Assembly (NCBI RefSeq): GCF_016908315.1
Contig: NZ_JAFBDQ010000007.1
Coordinates: 1-64,000, forward strand
DNA: 64,000 nucleotides
From: Halanaerobacter jeridensis
GTDB lineage: Bacteria > Bacillota > Halanaerobiia > Halobacteroidales > Halobacteroidaceae
Direction: 5' to 3'
The position numbers and the translations under genes were made by a program. The notes below the pieces were generated by a model. It searched no databases, was not told the origin of the DNA, and saw only the letters and a list, made by a program, of their open reading frames with translations. This document shows positions 1 to 7,687 of the stretch, one piece after another; position 1 is the first letter of the stretch; each line of letters begins with the position of its first letter.

Positions 1-60
1 TAAGGAAGATTATAATCAAGCGATTATACCTAACACGATCTAATCCTGTATGATTGTGGT

Positions 61-88
61 CTATGTATAGTTTTGCATAGGTTTTTAT
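61..88 (+). terminator. weak terminator-like hairpin before the first gene
   Basis: A 7-bp stem (CTATGTA with TGCATAG, one G-U pair) is followed by a short T-rich run (GTTTTTAT). It may end transcription from a gene to the left of the window. The stem is short and AT-rich, so this is tentative. Confidence 0.3.
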
Positions 89-101
89 AAGCAGGGAGAA
101 A

Positions 102-1229
102 ATGATATTTTTAACTGTTGCCAAAAATAAATTGCTTTTAACATTAGGTTTATCTTTGTTTTTTCTTGTTGGAGTAGGTGGTTTGGGGTTTGATTTATTT
201 TTTAAGCAAGAAAATATAACTGTTAACAAAGAATTAGATTTTGGATTAGAAGAAAAAGTAAAGAAAATATTTGCAAAGCGAAATAAAGCATTATTAGAAG
301 AAAATACAGATATTCTAGAAAAATTATATAATAAAGAAATTAAAACGGGTATGTGGGCTTATGAACATGAACTTAACAGAATGCAGTATCTACATCAATG
401 GTCAACTAAACAAGGTGTAAAATTTAAAAAGATTGCTTCACAGATTGTTATTGATCGCATAACAGAGAAAGAAGATGGTCATAAAATAAATTTAGCTGTT
501 TCTACAGAGTACACATATGGATATCCAGATGCTTTAGCAGAAGATAATTCTTTTAGAACAGGAACTTATCACTCTTTAAATTTAATGCCTCAAGATGAAG
601 AACTATTAATTACAAAAGAGTGGTATAGAGATCCTTTTGCAGATTCTCTGCATTTGGATAAGATTAATGATAAGCAGATAAGAAAAATAATCCTTTCTAA
701 GAAAGCTAAAAACTTGTCTGACCTTAATCCTAAGCGAGTAGAAGCCTTGGAATATGTAGATCAATATTGTGGTTCTGCCAGTCCTTCTAAATATAATCAA
801 AAATATAATCCTCAATATAAAAATTATAATTATCAAGGTGGAGATTGTGCCAATTTTACTTCTCAGATGTTATATGAAGCAGGTGGGTTTAAAAAGAATA
901 GAATTTGGAATTATAATAATGGAGCAGGAACTAGAGCGTGGGTAAATGCCCATGCTTTTAATCGATACATGCTAAATAGTGTTAGGGCGTCTTTGATTAA
1001 TCGCGGTAGCTATGAAAGAGTATTAAAATCGTCTTATCAATTATTACCTGGTGATTATATTGCCTATCAAAAGAAAGGAAAAGTTGTACATATATCTATT
1101 GTGACGGGAGTAGATTCTAACGGATATATTTTAGTCAATTCTCACAACTCAGATCGTCATAGAGTCCCTTGGGATTTAGGATGGAGTAACCGTGAAATAA
1201 AATTTTGCTTAGTGCGAGTTCATTATTAA
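102..1229 (+). CDS. membrane-anchored amidase-domain (NlpC/P60-like) protein
   Basis: The 375-residue protein has one N-terminal hydrophobic segment (about residues 10-30), which suggests export with a membrane anchor. The C-terminal third (about 215-375) resembles the amidase_6 family of Firmicute cell-wall or spore proteins: a GGDCANFTSQ motif with the likely catalytic Cys, then a VVHISIVTG segment with the His and a late NSH. The middle part matches the helical or DUF-like region usually found before that domain. Family knowledge suggests a papain-fold cysteine amidase acting on peptidoglycan or extracellular peptide. The ATG at 102 follows GGGAG very closely, so the exact start is uncertain. 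The gene stands alone ahead of the helicase gene. Confidence 0.7.
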   Translation: MIFLTVAKNKLLLTLGLSLFFLVGVGGLGFDLFFKQENITVNKELDFGLEEKVKKIFAKRNKALLEENTDILEKLYNKEIKTGMWAYEHELNRMQYLHQWSTKQGVKFKKIASQIVIDRITEKEDGHKINLAVSTEYTYGYPDALAEDNSFRTGTYHSLNLMPQDEELLITKEWYRDPFADSLHLDKINDKQIRKIILSKKAKNLSDLNPKRVEALEYVDQYCGSASPSKYNQKYNPQYKNYNYQGGDCANFTSQMLYEAGGFKKNRIWNYNNGAGTRAWVNAHAFNRYMLNSVRASLINRGSYERVLKSSYQLLPGDYIAYQKKGKVVHISIVTGVDSNGYILVNSHNSDRHRVPWDLGWSNREIKFCLVRVHY

Positions 1230-1323
1230 AGTAATTCTCTCCTATAAACTTATAATTGAAAAATATATTTTATTACAAATATATTAATGACTATAATTTT
1301 TTGTATTAAAAAAAGATAATTTC

Positions 1324-1392
1324 TGTAAGACAAGAAATAATTAAGTAGTTGTAATATATTTAACAATACTTTATGCAGCATATTATAATTAT
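1324..1392 (+). repeat. leader sequence shared with 7572-7642, includes putative promoter
   Basis: About 70 bp directly upstream of the NERD-helicase gene align with 7572-7642 upstream of the other giant helicase gene. The best core is CTGTAAgACAAGAAATAA and continues through ATTAA..GTTGTA. It includes a possible promoter here: TTAACA at 1360-1365, an 18-bp spacer and TATAAT at 1384-1389. The likeness was seen by eye; shared regulation is inference. Confidence 0.55.
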
Positions 1393-1409
1393 ATTCAGGA
1401 GGGAAAATA

Positions 1410-4001
1410 GTGAGCTTTAGTAATTTTTCTTTTTTAAAAGATAAATGGTCTGATTTAAGCAAGATTGCAAAATTAGCTGAGAAAAATCTATATAGTGATC
1501 CGAATACAACTTTATTTAAATTAAGGAAATTTGGAGAGAAAATAGTTGATTATATTTTCACATATGAAGATTTAGAGGGAATGAAGGATGATAGGCAGTT
1601 CAATCGTTTAAAAAAGTTAGAAGAAGAAGAATTAATTAATCAAGAGGTATTAGAAAAGTTTCATGACTTAAGAAAAGTAGGAAATGAAGCAGTTCATAAT
1701 GCTCATGATGATAGTAAAGATGCTGAAGAATTAATTGCAGTAGCCTATGAGGTTGCGATTTGGTTTATGCAGTTGTACGGTGATTGGGATTTTGAGGGAG
1801 ATGAATTTAGACTACCTGATGAAGAGATGATGACTTTTTTAGATAGTAACCGCAAATTTATTACTACTGATCCCTTTGGCACTCAAGGGCAGCAGGAAGA
1901 GAAAGAAGTATGGGAGTCAGTCAAAAAGTCTTTTCGAGATAAAGAATGTTTAGCCTATTGGAGATATCCTATTTTTTCTAAGCGGGGAGAAAATAGAAGT
2001 GAACCAGATATTTTAATTGTTGATAAAGAATTAGGATTGATTGTGTTAGAGGTTATTTCAGCTAATTTAGAGCAAATAGATGAAATTAATGGTAGTCAAT
2101 GGGATTATAGAGGTTATGACCTTGATTCAGAAACGCCAATTGAGAATGTTGAAGATCAGTTATTTGCTTTATTAGGCTATTGTGATGCAGAACGGGAGTT
2201 GAGAAGAAAAGTAACGGGTAGGTCAATAGTGGTTCTGCCTAATATTACTAAAGAAGAATGGGAAGATAGTGATTTGCCTATACTATCAGATCTAAAGCCG
2301 ATTATTTATGGAGATCAGCTTGGCCCTAAGACTTTGCTAGAAAGAATTAAAGATTATGATCCAATAGCTAGAGGTCAGCAATTAGATAAGCAAAAATGGA
2401 AGACTTTAATCTCCGTATTGACCGGGACAGTCTTACATAGAGAAAAAGCTAAGAGCAATAATCAAGATCAAAAGACGAGAAAAGGAGTTAAGAATATAAT
2501 TAAAGAGCATCTTCATAAGATTGATTTAAAGCAAGAAGAGATAGGAAAGAGTATTCCTCCAGGGGCACAGCGAATTAGAGGGATTGCGGGCTCAGGTAAG
2601 AGCGTGTTGTTGGCCCAGAAGGCTGCTCATATGCACTTGAAAAATCCAGACTGGAAGATTGCCTTAGTATTTTTTACCCGTAGTCTGTATGATGCAACGA
2701 TTAAACAGTTAGATAAGTGGATGAAGCGATTTACTAATGGAGAGCAAGGATATAATCCAGCGGAAAATGATAATTTATTGGTTTTACATGCCTGGGGTTC
2801 TAAAAATCAACCTGGATTTTATCGTAAAGTTTGTGATGAACATGAGGTTAAACCGCTTGGAGCGATGAATAAAAAATTAGGAGATAGAGACCCTAATCAA
2901 AAGTTGATTTTGGCTTCTAAAATATTTTTAGAAAAAGAGTTAGAAATAAAGCAGTTATTTGATGCTGTGTTAATTGATGAGGCGCAGGATTTAGTAGCAG
3001 ATGATGAAGAATTGAAATATCAGAATAAACAGCCATTTTTCTGGTTGGCTTATCAAACTTTAAGTGATATTAATGATGAGCAGGATAAAAGATTAATTTG
3101 GGCTTATGATGAAGCCCAGAGCTTAAATTCATTAAATATTCCAACTGCTCCTGAGCTATTTGGTGATGATCCTAAATTTAAAAGGATGGTTAGTGGATTT
3201 CATGATGGAGGAATTAGAAAGAGTGAAATTATGTATAAGTGCTATAGAACGCCTGGGCCAATCTTGGTAGCAGCTCATGCCATTGGAATGGGCTTATTAA
3301 GAGAAGAAGGGATGTTGCGCGGCTTTACCCGCCAAGAAGATTGGGAGAATGTTGGTTATCAGGTTCGAGAAGGTAGTTTTAGACCTGGCAACCAAATTGT
3401 ATTACATCGTCCTCAAGATACTACCCCTAATCGGGTTCCAGAAATTTGGGATGATGAAATTATAGGATTTGATAATTATAGCACCCGAGATAAGGAATTA
3501 CAGGCCTTGGCTAATAATATAAAGTACAATATTCAAAAAGAAGACTTAGATCCAAGTCGAGATATTCTAGTCATAGCCTTAGGAGAAGGTAAAGAAGGAT
3601 ATAGATTAAAGACTAAAGCAGCTAAAGTGCTGCAAAAGTATGATGTTGATATTTATGTACCTAAAGCGAAAGAGAAAAATGTGGTGTATCCTAGATATCC
3701 TAATGTTGACCCTAATAAGTTTTGGCATCAAGAGGCAGTTACAATTGCTAATATTTTTCGAGCTAAAGGAAATGAAGCCTATATGGTATATGTGATTGGT
3801 CTTGATCAAATTGCTAAAAATGAGGCTGATGTAGGTCTGCGCAATCAATTGTTTGTAGCTTTAACGCGGGCTAAAGGTTGGGCTCAGATTAGTGGAATTG
3901 GTAGTTATTCATTATATGATGAATTAGAAGATGTAATTGCAAGTGGTAATACATTTAAATTTGAATTTCAACGACCAGTAGCAGATGAAATGAGTGGTTA
4001 A
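1410..4001 (+). CDS. DUF4145/NERD-like nuclease fused to SF1 (UvrD-like) helicase
   Basis: The start is GTG, preceded by an AGGAGGG ribosome binding site. Of the 863 residues, about 1-120 look like DUF4145 (FHDLRKVGNEAVHNAH), a domain common at the front of defence helicases and HsdR-like proteins. About 145-330 look like a NERD/PD-(D/E)XK-type nuclease region (EPDILIVDKELGLIVLEV; the usual final Lys of E-x-K is not evident). About 385-850 are a superfamily I helicase: Walker A GIAGSGKSVLL near 395, Walker B VLIDEAQDL near 520, and motif VI VALTRAKGW near 817. The likely role is nucleic-acid cleavage and unwinding in defence or repair; no named system is claimed. It has its own leader, shared with the giant helicase gene at 7.7 kb. 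Confidence 0.8.
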   Translation: MSFSNFSFLKDKWSDLSKIAKLAEKNLYSDPNTTLFKLRKFGEKIVDYIFTYEDLEGMKDDRQFNRLKKLEEEELINQEVLEKFHDLRKVGNEAVHNAHDDSKDAEELIAVAYEVAIWFMQLYGDWDFEGDEFRLPDEEMMTFLDSNRKFITTDPFGTQGQQEEKEVWESVKKSFRDKECLAYWRYPIFSKRGENRSEPDILIVDKELGLIVLEVISANLEQIDEINGSQWDYRGYDLDSETPIENVEDQLFALLGYCDAERELRRKVTGRSIVVLPNITKEEWEDSDLPILSDLKPIIYGDQLGPKTLLERIKDYDPIARGQQLDKQKWKTLISVLTGTVLHREKAKSNNQDQKTRKGVKNIIKEHLHKIDLKQEEIGKSIPPGAQRIRGIAGSGKSVLLAQKAAHMHLKNPDWKIALVFFTRSLYDATIKQLDKWMKRFTNGEQGYNPAENDNLLVLHAWGSKNQPGFYRKVCDEHEVKPLGAMNKKLGDRDPNQKLILASKIFLEKELEIKQLFDAVLIDEAQDLVADDEELKYQNKQPFFWLAYQTLSDINDEQDKRLIWAYDEAQSLNSLNIPTAPELFGDDPKFKRMVSGFHDGGIRKSEIMYKCYRTPGPILVAAHAIGMGLLREEGMLRGFTRQEDWENVGYQVREGSFRPGNQIVLHRPQDTTPNRVPEIWDDEIIGFDNYSTRDKELQALANNIKYNIQKEDLDPSRDILVIALGEGKEGYRLKTKAAKVLQKYDVDIYVPKAKEKNVVYPRYPNVDPNKFWHQEAVTIANIFRAKGNEAYMVYVIGLDQIAKNEADVGLRNQLFVALTRAKGWAQISGIGSYSLYDELEDVIASGNTFKFEFQRPVADEMSG

Positions 4002-4024
4002 AAGTAAAGTAGGTGGGGGTTAAA

Positions 4025-4405
4025 ATGCAAATAGAACATATAGCAATTTGGACAAATAACCTAGAAAAACTTAAAGAATTTTATGTTAACTATTTTGATG
4101 GTCAGGCTGGAGAAAAATATTATAATCCGAAAAAAGAGTTTGAATCTTACTTTATTGAATTTGAATCAGGAGCTAGATTGGAAATAATGCGTAAAGCAGG
4201 AATTAAAGATAAGGTTCAAAAAGAAGTTTTAGGCTATGCGCATCTAGCTTTTTCAGTAGGTAGTAAGGAGAAAGTTGATCAATTAACTAATAATTTAGAA
4301 GAAGCAGGATATGAAGTTGTAGGGGGACCGCGTAGAACTGGTGATGGGTATTATGAAAGTAGTGTTCTTGATCCTGATGGTAATAAAGTTGAGATTACGG
4401 AATAG
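4025..4405 (+). CDS. VOC (glyoxalase/dioxygenase-fold) protein
   Basis: The 126-residue single-domain protein has the beta-alpha-beta-beta-beta repeats of the vicinal oxygen chelate superfamily: IEHIAIWTNNLEKLKEFY at the start, then YFIEFESGARLEIM, YAHLAFSVGS, and the end motif DPDGNKVEITE. Potential metal ligands are His near the start (EHIAIW), Glu in LEIM, His in AHLAF and the final Glu. The ATG at 4025 is chosen over an in-frame GTG at 4013 because GGTGGGGG lies 5 bp upstream of it. It sits 23 bp after the helicase gene and may be co-transcribed. The substrate cannot be told from sequence. Confidence 0.8.
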   Translation: MQIEHIAIWTNNLEKLKEFYVNYFDGQAGEKYYNPKKEFESYFIEFESGARLEIMRKAGIKDKVQKEVLGYAHLAFSVGSKEKVDQLTNNLEEAGYEVVGGPRRTGDGYYESSVLDPDGNKVEITE

Positions 4406-4429
4406 AAATATAATCTCTATCTGCAGGGG

Positions 4430-5122
4430 TTAAAAAATTATTTTTTTAATAGCTAAGATGATTATAGATAAGAGTAAAACTAAAATTAAATAAGTTGAGA
4501 TTTTTTTCTCAGCAAACTGGCGAACATTCCACCAAATTTTAGGGAATTTAATTATATCTTTAATCTCCCATTGTTCTTGTTGACCAATAGCAAGTACATA
4601 TTTACCTACTTCTTCTTTGTTGGAGAAAACAGTTAAATAGTATGTTCCTGTGGTTGGAGCAGTAATTATTAGTTTTTGTTTCTGCCAATATGAGGTTTGA
4701 GTAAAAGGTTCAAAAAATACTTCGGAAGTTGACTTTGAATATTGTTTAATAATGACTCCTTCATCAGTGCTAAAGTTAAGTTTAGCAGCAATTTCTGTTG
4801 GGCTTAATCTAGCATAGTCTGAATCTAGACCAGGGCCAATTAAAGCCAAGTCAGGGTTAAATCCTTTTAATCTATCAATTTCAGGTACTAATAGCGAGGC
4901 GAAAATTTTATCGCCTTGCTGAGCCTGAAAACGATAATAGTCTGCATCATTAGGTTTAGTAAGGCGATTGTAGGCAGCCCACGATAATTTATGATTGCTA
5001 ACGACGATCGGTTCTTCTCTAGTGGCCGGTCCGTCTGTATCTAAAGGGCGGTGGGCCCAAGTGATATTAGTAGTTATTAAAAGAATACTAACTACTAATA
5101 TCATTACATGTTTTTTCTTCAT
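4430..5122 (-). CDS. exported single-pass membrane protein, function unknown
   Basis: The 230-residue protein starts with a clear signal peptide (MKKKHVMILVVSILLI, likely cleavage after TWA) and ends with one transmembrane segment (about 208-228, rich in I/L/V) followed by KK. The extracellular part (25-205) has the pattern ADYYRFQAQQGDKIFASLLVP and TTGTYYLTVFSN, which recalls pre-peptidase C-terminal (PPC)-like beta-sandwich domains. A type I membrane protein with an outward-facing beta domain is therefore likely. It is convergent with the VOC gene, only 24 bp away. No function is assigned. Confidence 0.7.
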   Translation of the reverse strand: MKKKHVMILVVSILLITTNITWAHRPLDTDGPATREEPIVVSNHKLSWAAYNRLTKPNDADYYRFQAQQGDKIFASLLVPEIDRLKGFNPDLALIGPGLDSDYARLSPTEIAAKLNFSTDEGVIIKQYSKSTSEVFFEPFTQTSYWQKQKLIITAPTTGTYYLTVFSNKEEVGKYVLAIGQQEQWEIKDIIKFPKIWWNVRQFAEKKISTYLILVLLLSIIILAIKKIIF

Positions 5123-5296
5123 TAGTAATTATCTCCTTATATTAGAGTTAAAAAATTACTTTGTATTATAAATATATTATTAGCAAATTTGAAATATTCT
5201 ATATTATATAAATTAGCTAAACACAAGCAGGAAAATATGTTTAAAGAAATTGGTGAAAGGGAATATAAATTAATTGAGTAAGGATAGATTTTTATT

Positions 5297-5345
5297 AAAG
5301 CCAATATTCTCGAACAGTTAGCTCGAGAATACTGGCTTTTGTTTT
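5297..5345. terminator. strong bidirectional terminator
   Basis: A nested stem (AAAGCCA/TGGCTTT outside, ATTCTCGA/TCGAGAAT inside) is followed by TTTTGTTTT on the plus strand and by a T-rich run on the minus strand. It most likely ends the short minus-strand gene at 5350-5643. Confidence 0.8.
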
Positions 5346-5349
5346 GTAG

Positions 5350-5643
5350 TTAAATAAAATATTCCTCTAGTTCTTTTATACTGTTCATTTCAAATGCTGC
5401 AAGGAGTATCTTTTCTAACTGCTCCAAACTCTGATGCTGTAATTCTTCAATATATTCTTCAGGAATTGTTGCAAATTTATCTGATAAAATATTAGTGATC
5501 ATCTCCACTGTTGCTTCTTTTTGGCCCTCTTTGAAATTAGCTTGATAAAATTCTAATATCTGGTCTATTTCTTTTGCTAAATATTCTTTTCTAGATTCAT
5601 AATTATTTTTAAAAGCTAAATAATATACGAAAGATGACTTCAA
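5350..5643 (-). pseudogene. C-terminal fragment of an Rpn/PD-(D/E)XK-transposase-family protein (DUF4351-like)
   Basis: The 97 residues match the C-terminal tail of proteins of the Rpn (recombination-promoting nuclease) or PD-(D/E)XK transposase group. The tail holds IDQILEFYQANFKEGQ, then a DUF4351-like helical repeat (ILSDKFATIPEEYIEELQHQ, LEQLEKILLAAFEM, LEEYF). Full proteins are about 250-330 residues, and the nuclease domain is absent here, so this is probably the remnant of a decayed gene. No ribosome binding site is evident at the apparent start. The terminator at 5297-5345 lies just downstream. Confidence 0.6.
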
Positions 5644-5773
5644 TGAATCCGCTTTGTCACTAAATTCATTTTGTCATAAAAATCCGATTTACTAGAAGGG
5701 AAAAACATAATTTGAATTTTGTTAATCTTTGATTTACAAAATAAAAAATAAATATAATTTTGTAAATATATTT

Positions 5774-5802
5774 TTGACACTAGGATATAATAAGAATATA
5801 AT
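5774..5802 (+). promoter_or_regulatory. consensus sigma-A promoter of the XRE/ImmA operon
   Basis: TTGACA (5774-5779), a 17-bp spacer and TATAAT (5797-5802) form a perfect vegetative promoter 32 bp before the XRE regulator. As the regulator is a DNA-binding protein, autorepression here is plausible, but no clear operator repeat was identified. Confidence 0.85.
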
Positions 5803-5834
5803 AGTAGTATAAGTAAGAAAGGAGTTGAAGAGTG

Positions 5835-6194
5835 ATGGATATGAATCAAATTGTAGGAAAAAGAGTTTCTGATTTTTTGGAAGATAAAGGGTGGACTCAA
5901 GTTAAATTAGCAAATAAAATTGGAGTTTCAAGACAGATAATGAATAATATTATCCAAGGTAAAAAAAATATAACAGTAGCAGAAGTAAAAAGTATAGCAG
6001 AAGTTTTGGAGGTAGATGTTGAAGATTTAACTAAAACATTTACTAAGGAAAAAGAGCCTGAAACTATTACTGCTTTTATGGGTGAAGTTAGTACTGATAA
6101 AGCTAAAAAAGGAATAAAAAAAGTGGAAAAAATAATGGATATGATAGTCTTCTATAAACAAACAAATGATTCGTTTGAAGATATGATGTCTTAA
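5835..6194 (+). CDS. XRE-family helix-turn-helix regulator
   Basis: The 119-residue protein has a lambda-repressor-type HTH at about 5-60 (WTQVKLANKIGVSRQIMNNIIQGKKNITVAEVKSIA split over the recognition helix SRQIMNNI). A charged helical tail follows and may mediate dimerisation or be the cleavage target of the neighbouring protease. The ATG at 5835 lies 10 bp after AAGGAG; a GTG immediately upstream is an alternative. The next gene, 25 bp downstream, is an ImmA/IrrE-type metalloprotease. This is the classic arrangement of a repressor and the protease that relieves it, as in ImmR/ImmA of ICEBs1 or xre-COG2856 pairs. Confidence 0.88.
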   Translation: MDMNQIVGKRVSDFLEDKGWTQVKLANKIGVSRQIMNNIIQGKKNITVAEVKSIAEVLEVDVEDLTKTFTKEKEPETITAFMGEVSTDKAKKGIKKVEKIMDMIVFYKQTNDSFEDMMS

Positions 6195-6219
6195 TTTTGC
6201 ACAAAATAGAGGTGAAATA

Positions 6220-7017
6220 ATGGAATTGATAAATGAAATTGTTAAAAAGAATAATTTACAATTATATGAAGAAGTAAAAAAGGAAGTTGCTTATATAAGA
6301 GAAGAGCTAGCTGGAGCTTGTGATGAAGCAATAAGAGATAGTATTTTTGACATATTAGATGATCAGATTAATTTAATTATGTTTCCGATTAAAGACGATG
6401 ATTTCTGTGGTTTCATCTGTGAATATAAGGGAGAAAAATTTATTTATATTAATACTTATTTACCTTTAGAAAAACAGATTTTTGCAGCAGGGCATGAATT
6501 ATATCATTTGATTAGAGATACTGATGAAGGAACTGAGTTATTAAAAAGTAGTATATTAAATGAAGAAGAAAATATAGAAATAGAAGATAAGCTGGCTAAT
6601 CTTTTTTCGGCATTATTATTAGTTCCTAAAGAGTCTTTATTAAAGCAACTTGATCTATTAAAAATTAATAATTATAAAGATTTAACTATAAAAAAAATAT
6701 TAAAACTAATGAATACTTTCGCTGTACCATATAAAACCATTATTCTTCGGTTGTATGAAATTGAAATATTATCTGAAACCAAAACTAAAAAATGGTTAGA
6801 AGTTGAGGATCGAGATACTGACCGTGAAGTGTTGTATGAGATTAAAAAACATCAAATTGGAGAAAAATGGCAACAAAGGACAAAAACAGTTAAGTTGAGT
6901 AATTTAAAAGCTTTAATAATTGATAATGGAGAAGAAAAATTGTTACCTAAATCAAGAATTGATTCTGATTTAAATTATGTAAATGAGTTAATAAAAGAAG
7001 CTGATAAGTTAAAATGA
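6220..7017 (+). CDS. ImmA/IrrE-family metallo-endopeptidase
   Basis: The 265-residue protein carries the zinc-protease motif HELYH (HExxH) near residue 92 within FAAGHELYHLIRD, followed by a downstream acidic segment (EIEDKLANLFSALLLVP) that usually supplies the third zinc ligand in this family. The C-terminal half is helical and charged, and may be the sensing part. Family members cleave or inactivate the XRE repressor encoded next to them and so induce mobile-element or stress genes. Here the partner is directly upstream. The target genes in this island are unknown; the helicase and restriction genes downstream are candidates by position only. Confidence 0.85.
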   Translation: MELINEIVKKNNLQLYEEVKKEVAYIREELAGACDEAIRDSIFDILDDQINLIMFPIKDDDFCGFICEYKGEKFIYINTYLPLEKQIFAAGHELYHLIRDTDEGTELLKSSILNEEENIEIEDKLANLFSALLLVPKESLLKQLDLLKINNYKDLTIKKILKLMNTFAVPYKTIILRLYEIEILSETKTKKWLEVEDRDTDREVLYEIKKHQIGEKWQQRTKTVKLSNLKALIIDNGEEKLLPKSRIDSDLNYVNELIKEADKLK

Positions 7018-7144
7018 AAGATAAATTTATTAAAAGAGGGTTTTTAGATGCGGATATATTAAACTTAAATAAGATATAAGTTCATAAAAAAGTTTAGACT
7101 TTAATTTATAAATTAATGATGGCAATTTGAGAGGAGTGAAGTTG

Positions 7145-7492
7145 ATGGATGTTGAAAAGATAAAGGGTGATTTTTATTTCATGATTGTGAAAGACAGTGA
7201 CGATTTCACAATTTATAAAACTGAGGAAGAAATAATTGATTTATATCAAGAGAATAAAGTTTTACTTTATAAAGAAGAGGATTTATTATTAGAAGATATA
7301 TCAACTTATTCTGATGATAATTTTGTAGTGGGAAAGGAATATTATGATTATTATAATGGAATGTTAGTAGGTTTTTTTGAAAGTAATAATATTGCTATGA
7401 CTATTATATTAGTTCATTTAGCTTCCAAAAGCTATTATAAAGGAGATCCCTTTAATTTAAAAAGGATTGTTAAGGAAAATAATGAATATTAA
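7145..7492 (+). CDS. small acidic hypothetical protein
   Basis: The 115-residue protein is acidic, rich in D/E/Y, and has no recognisable domain or membrane segment. The ATG at 7145 is supported by AGAGGAG 8 bp upstream, in preference to the TTG at 7127. It follows the XRE/ImmA pair by 127 bp and is followed at once by a terminator of the CCCGGGC family, so it may be the last gene of that transcript. No function is assigned. Confidence 0.6.
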   Translation: MDVEKIKGDFYFMIVKDSDDFTIYKTEEEIIDLYQENKVLLYKEEDLLLEDISTYSDDNFVVGKEYYDYYNGMLVGFFESNNIAMTIILVHLASKSYYKGDPFNLKRIVKENNEY

Positions 7493-7500
7493 ATCATGAT

Positions 7501-7532
7501 TCCCGGGCCAAGCGCTCGGGATTTATTTTTTG
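7501..7532 (+). terminator. terminator of a repeated CCCGGGC-type family (copy 1)
   Basis: A stem made from TCCCGGGC and GCTCGGGA, with one G-U pair, is followed by ATTTATTTTTTG. Nearly the same hairpin occurs at 21531, 23304 and 38584. Confidence 0.8.
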
Positions 7533-7571
7533 TTTAAATATAATATTTTTCGCAAGATAAAAGGAAAATTG

Positions 7572-7642
7572 CTGTAAAACAAGAAATAATTAAATGGTTG
7601 TAGTAATTTTATCAATATTTTAATTTTGCTAATTATAATTAT
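7572..7642 (+). repeat. leader sequence shared with 1324-1392
   Basis: This is the second copy of the leader described at 1324-1392, here upstream of the giant helicase gene. TATAAT at 7634-7639 occupies the same place as in the first copy; the -35 region is weaker. Confidence 0.55.
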
Positions 7643-7687
7643 TAAACTGAGTATAAATTAATATATATCAGTTAAGGGGGTAAATAT

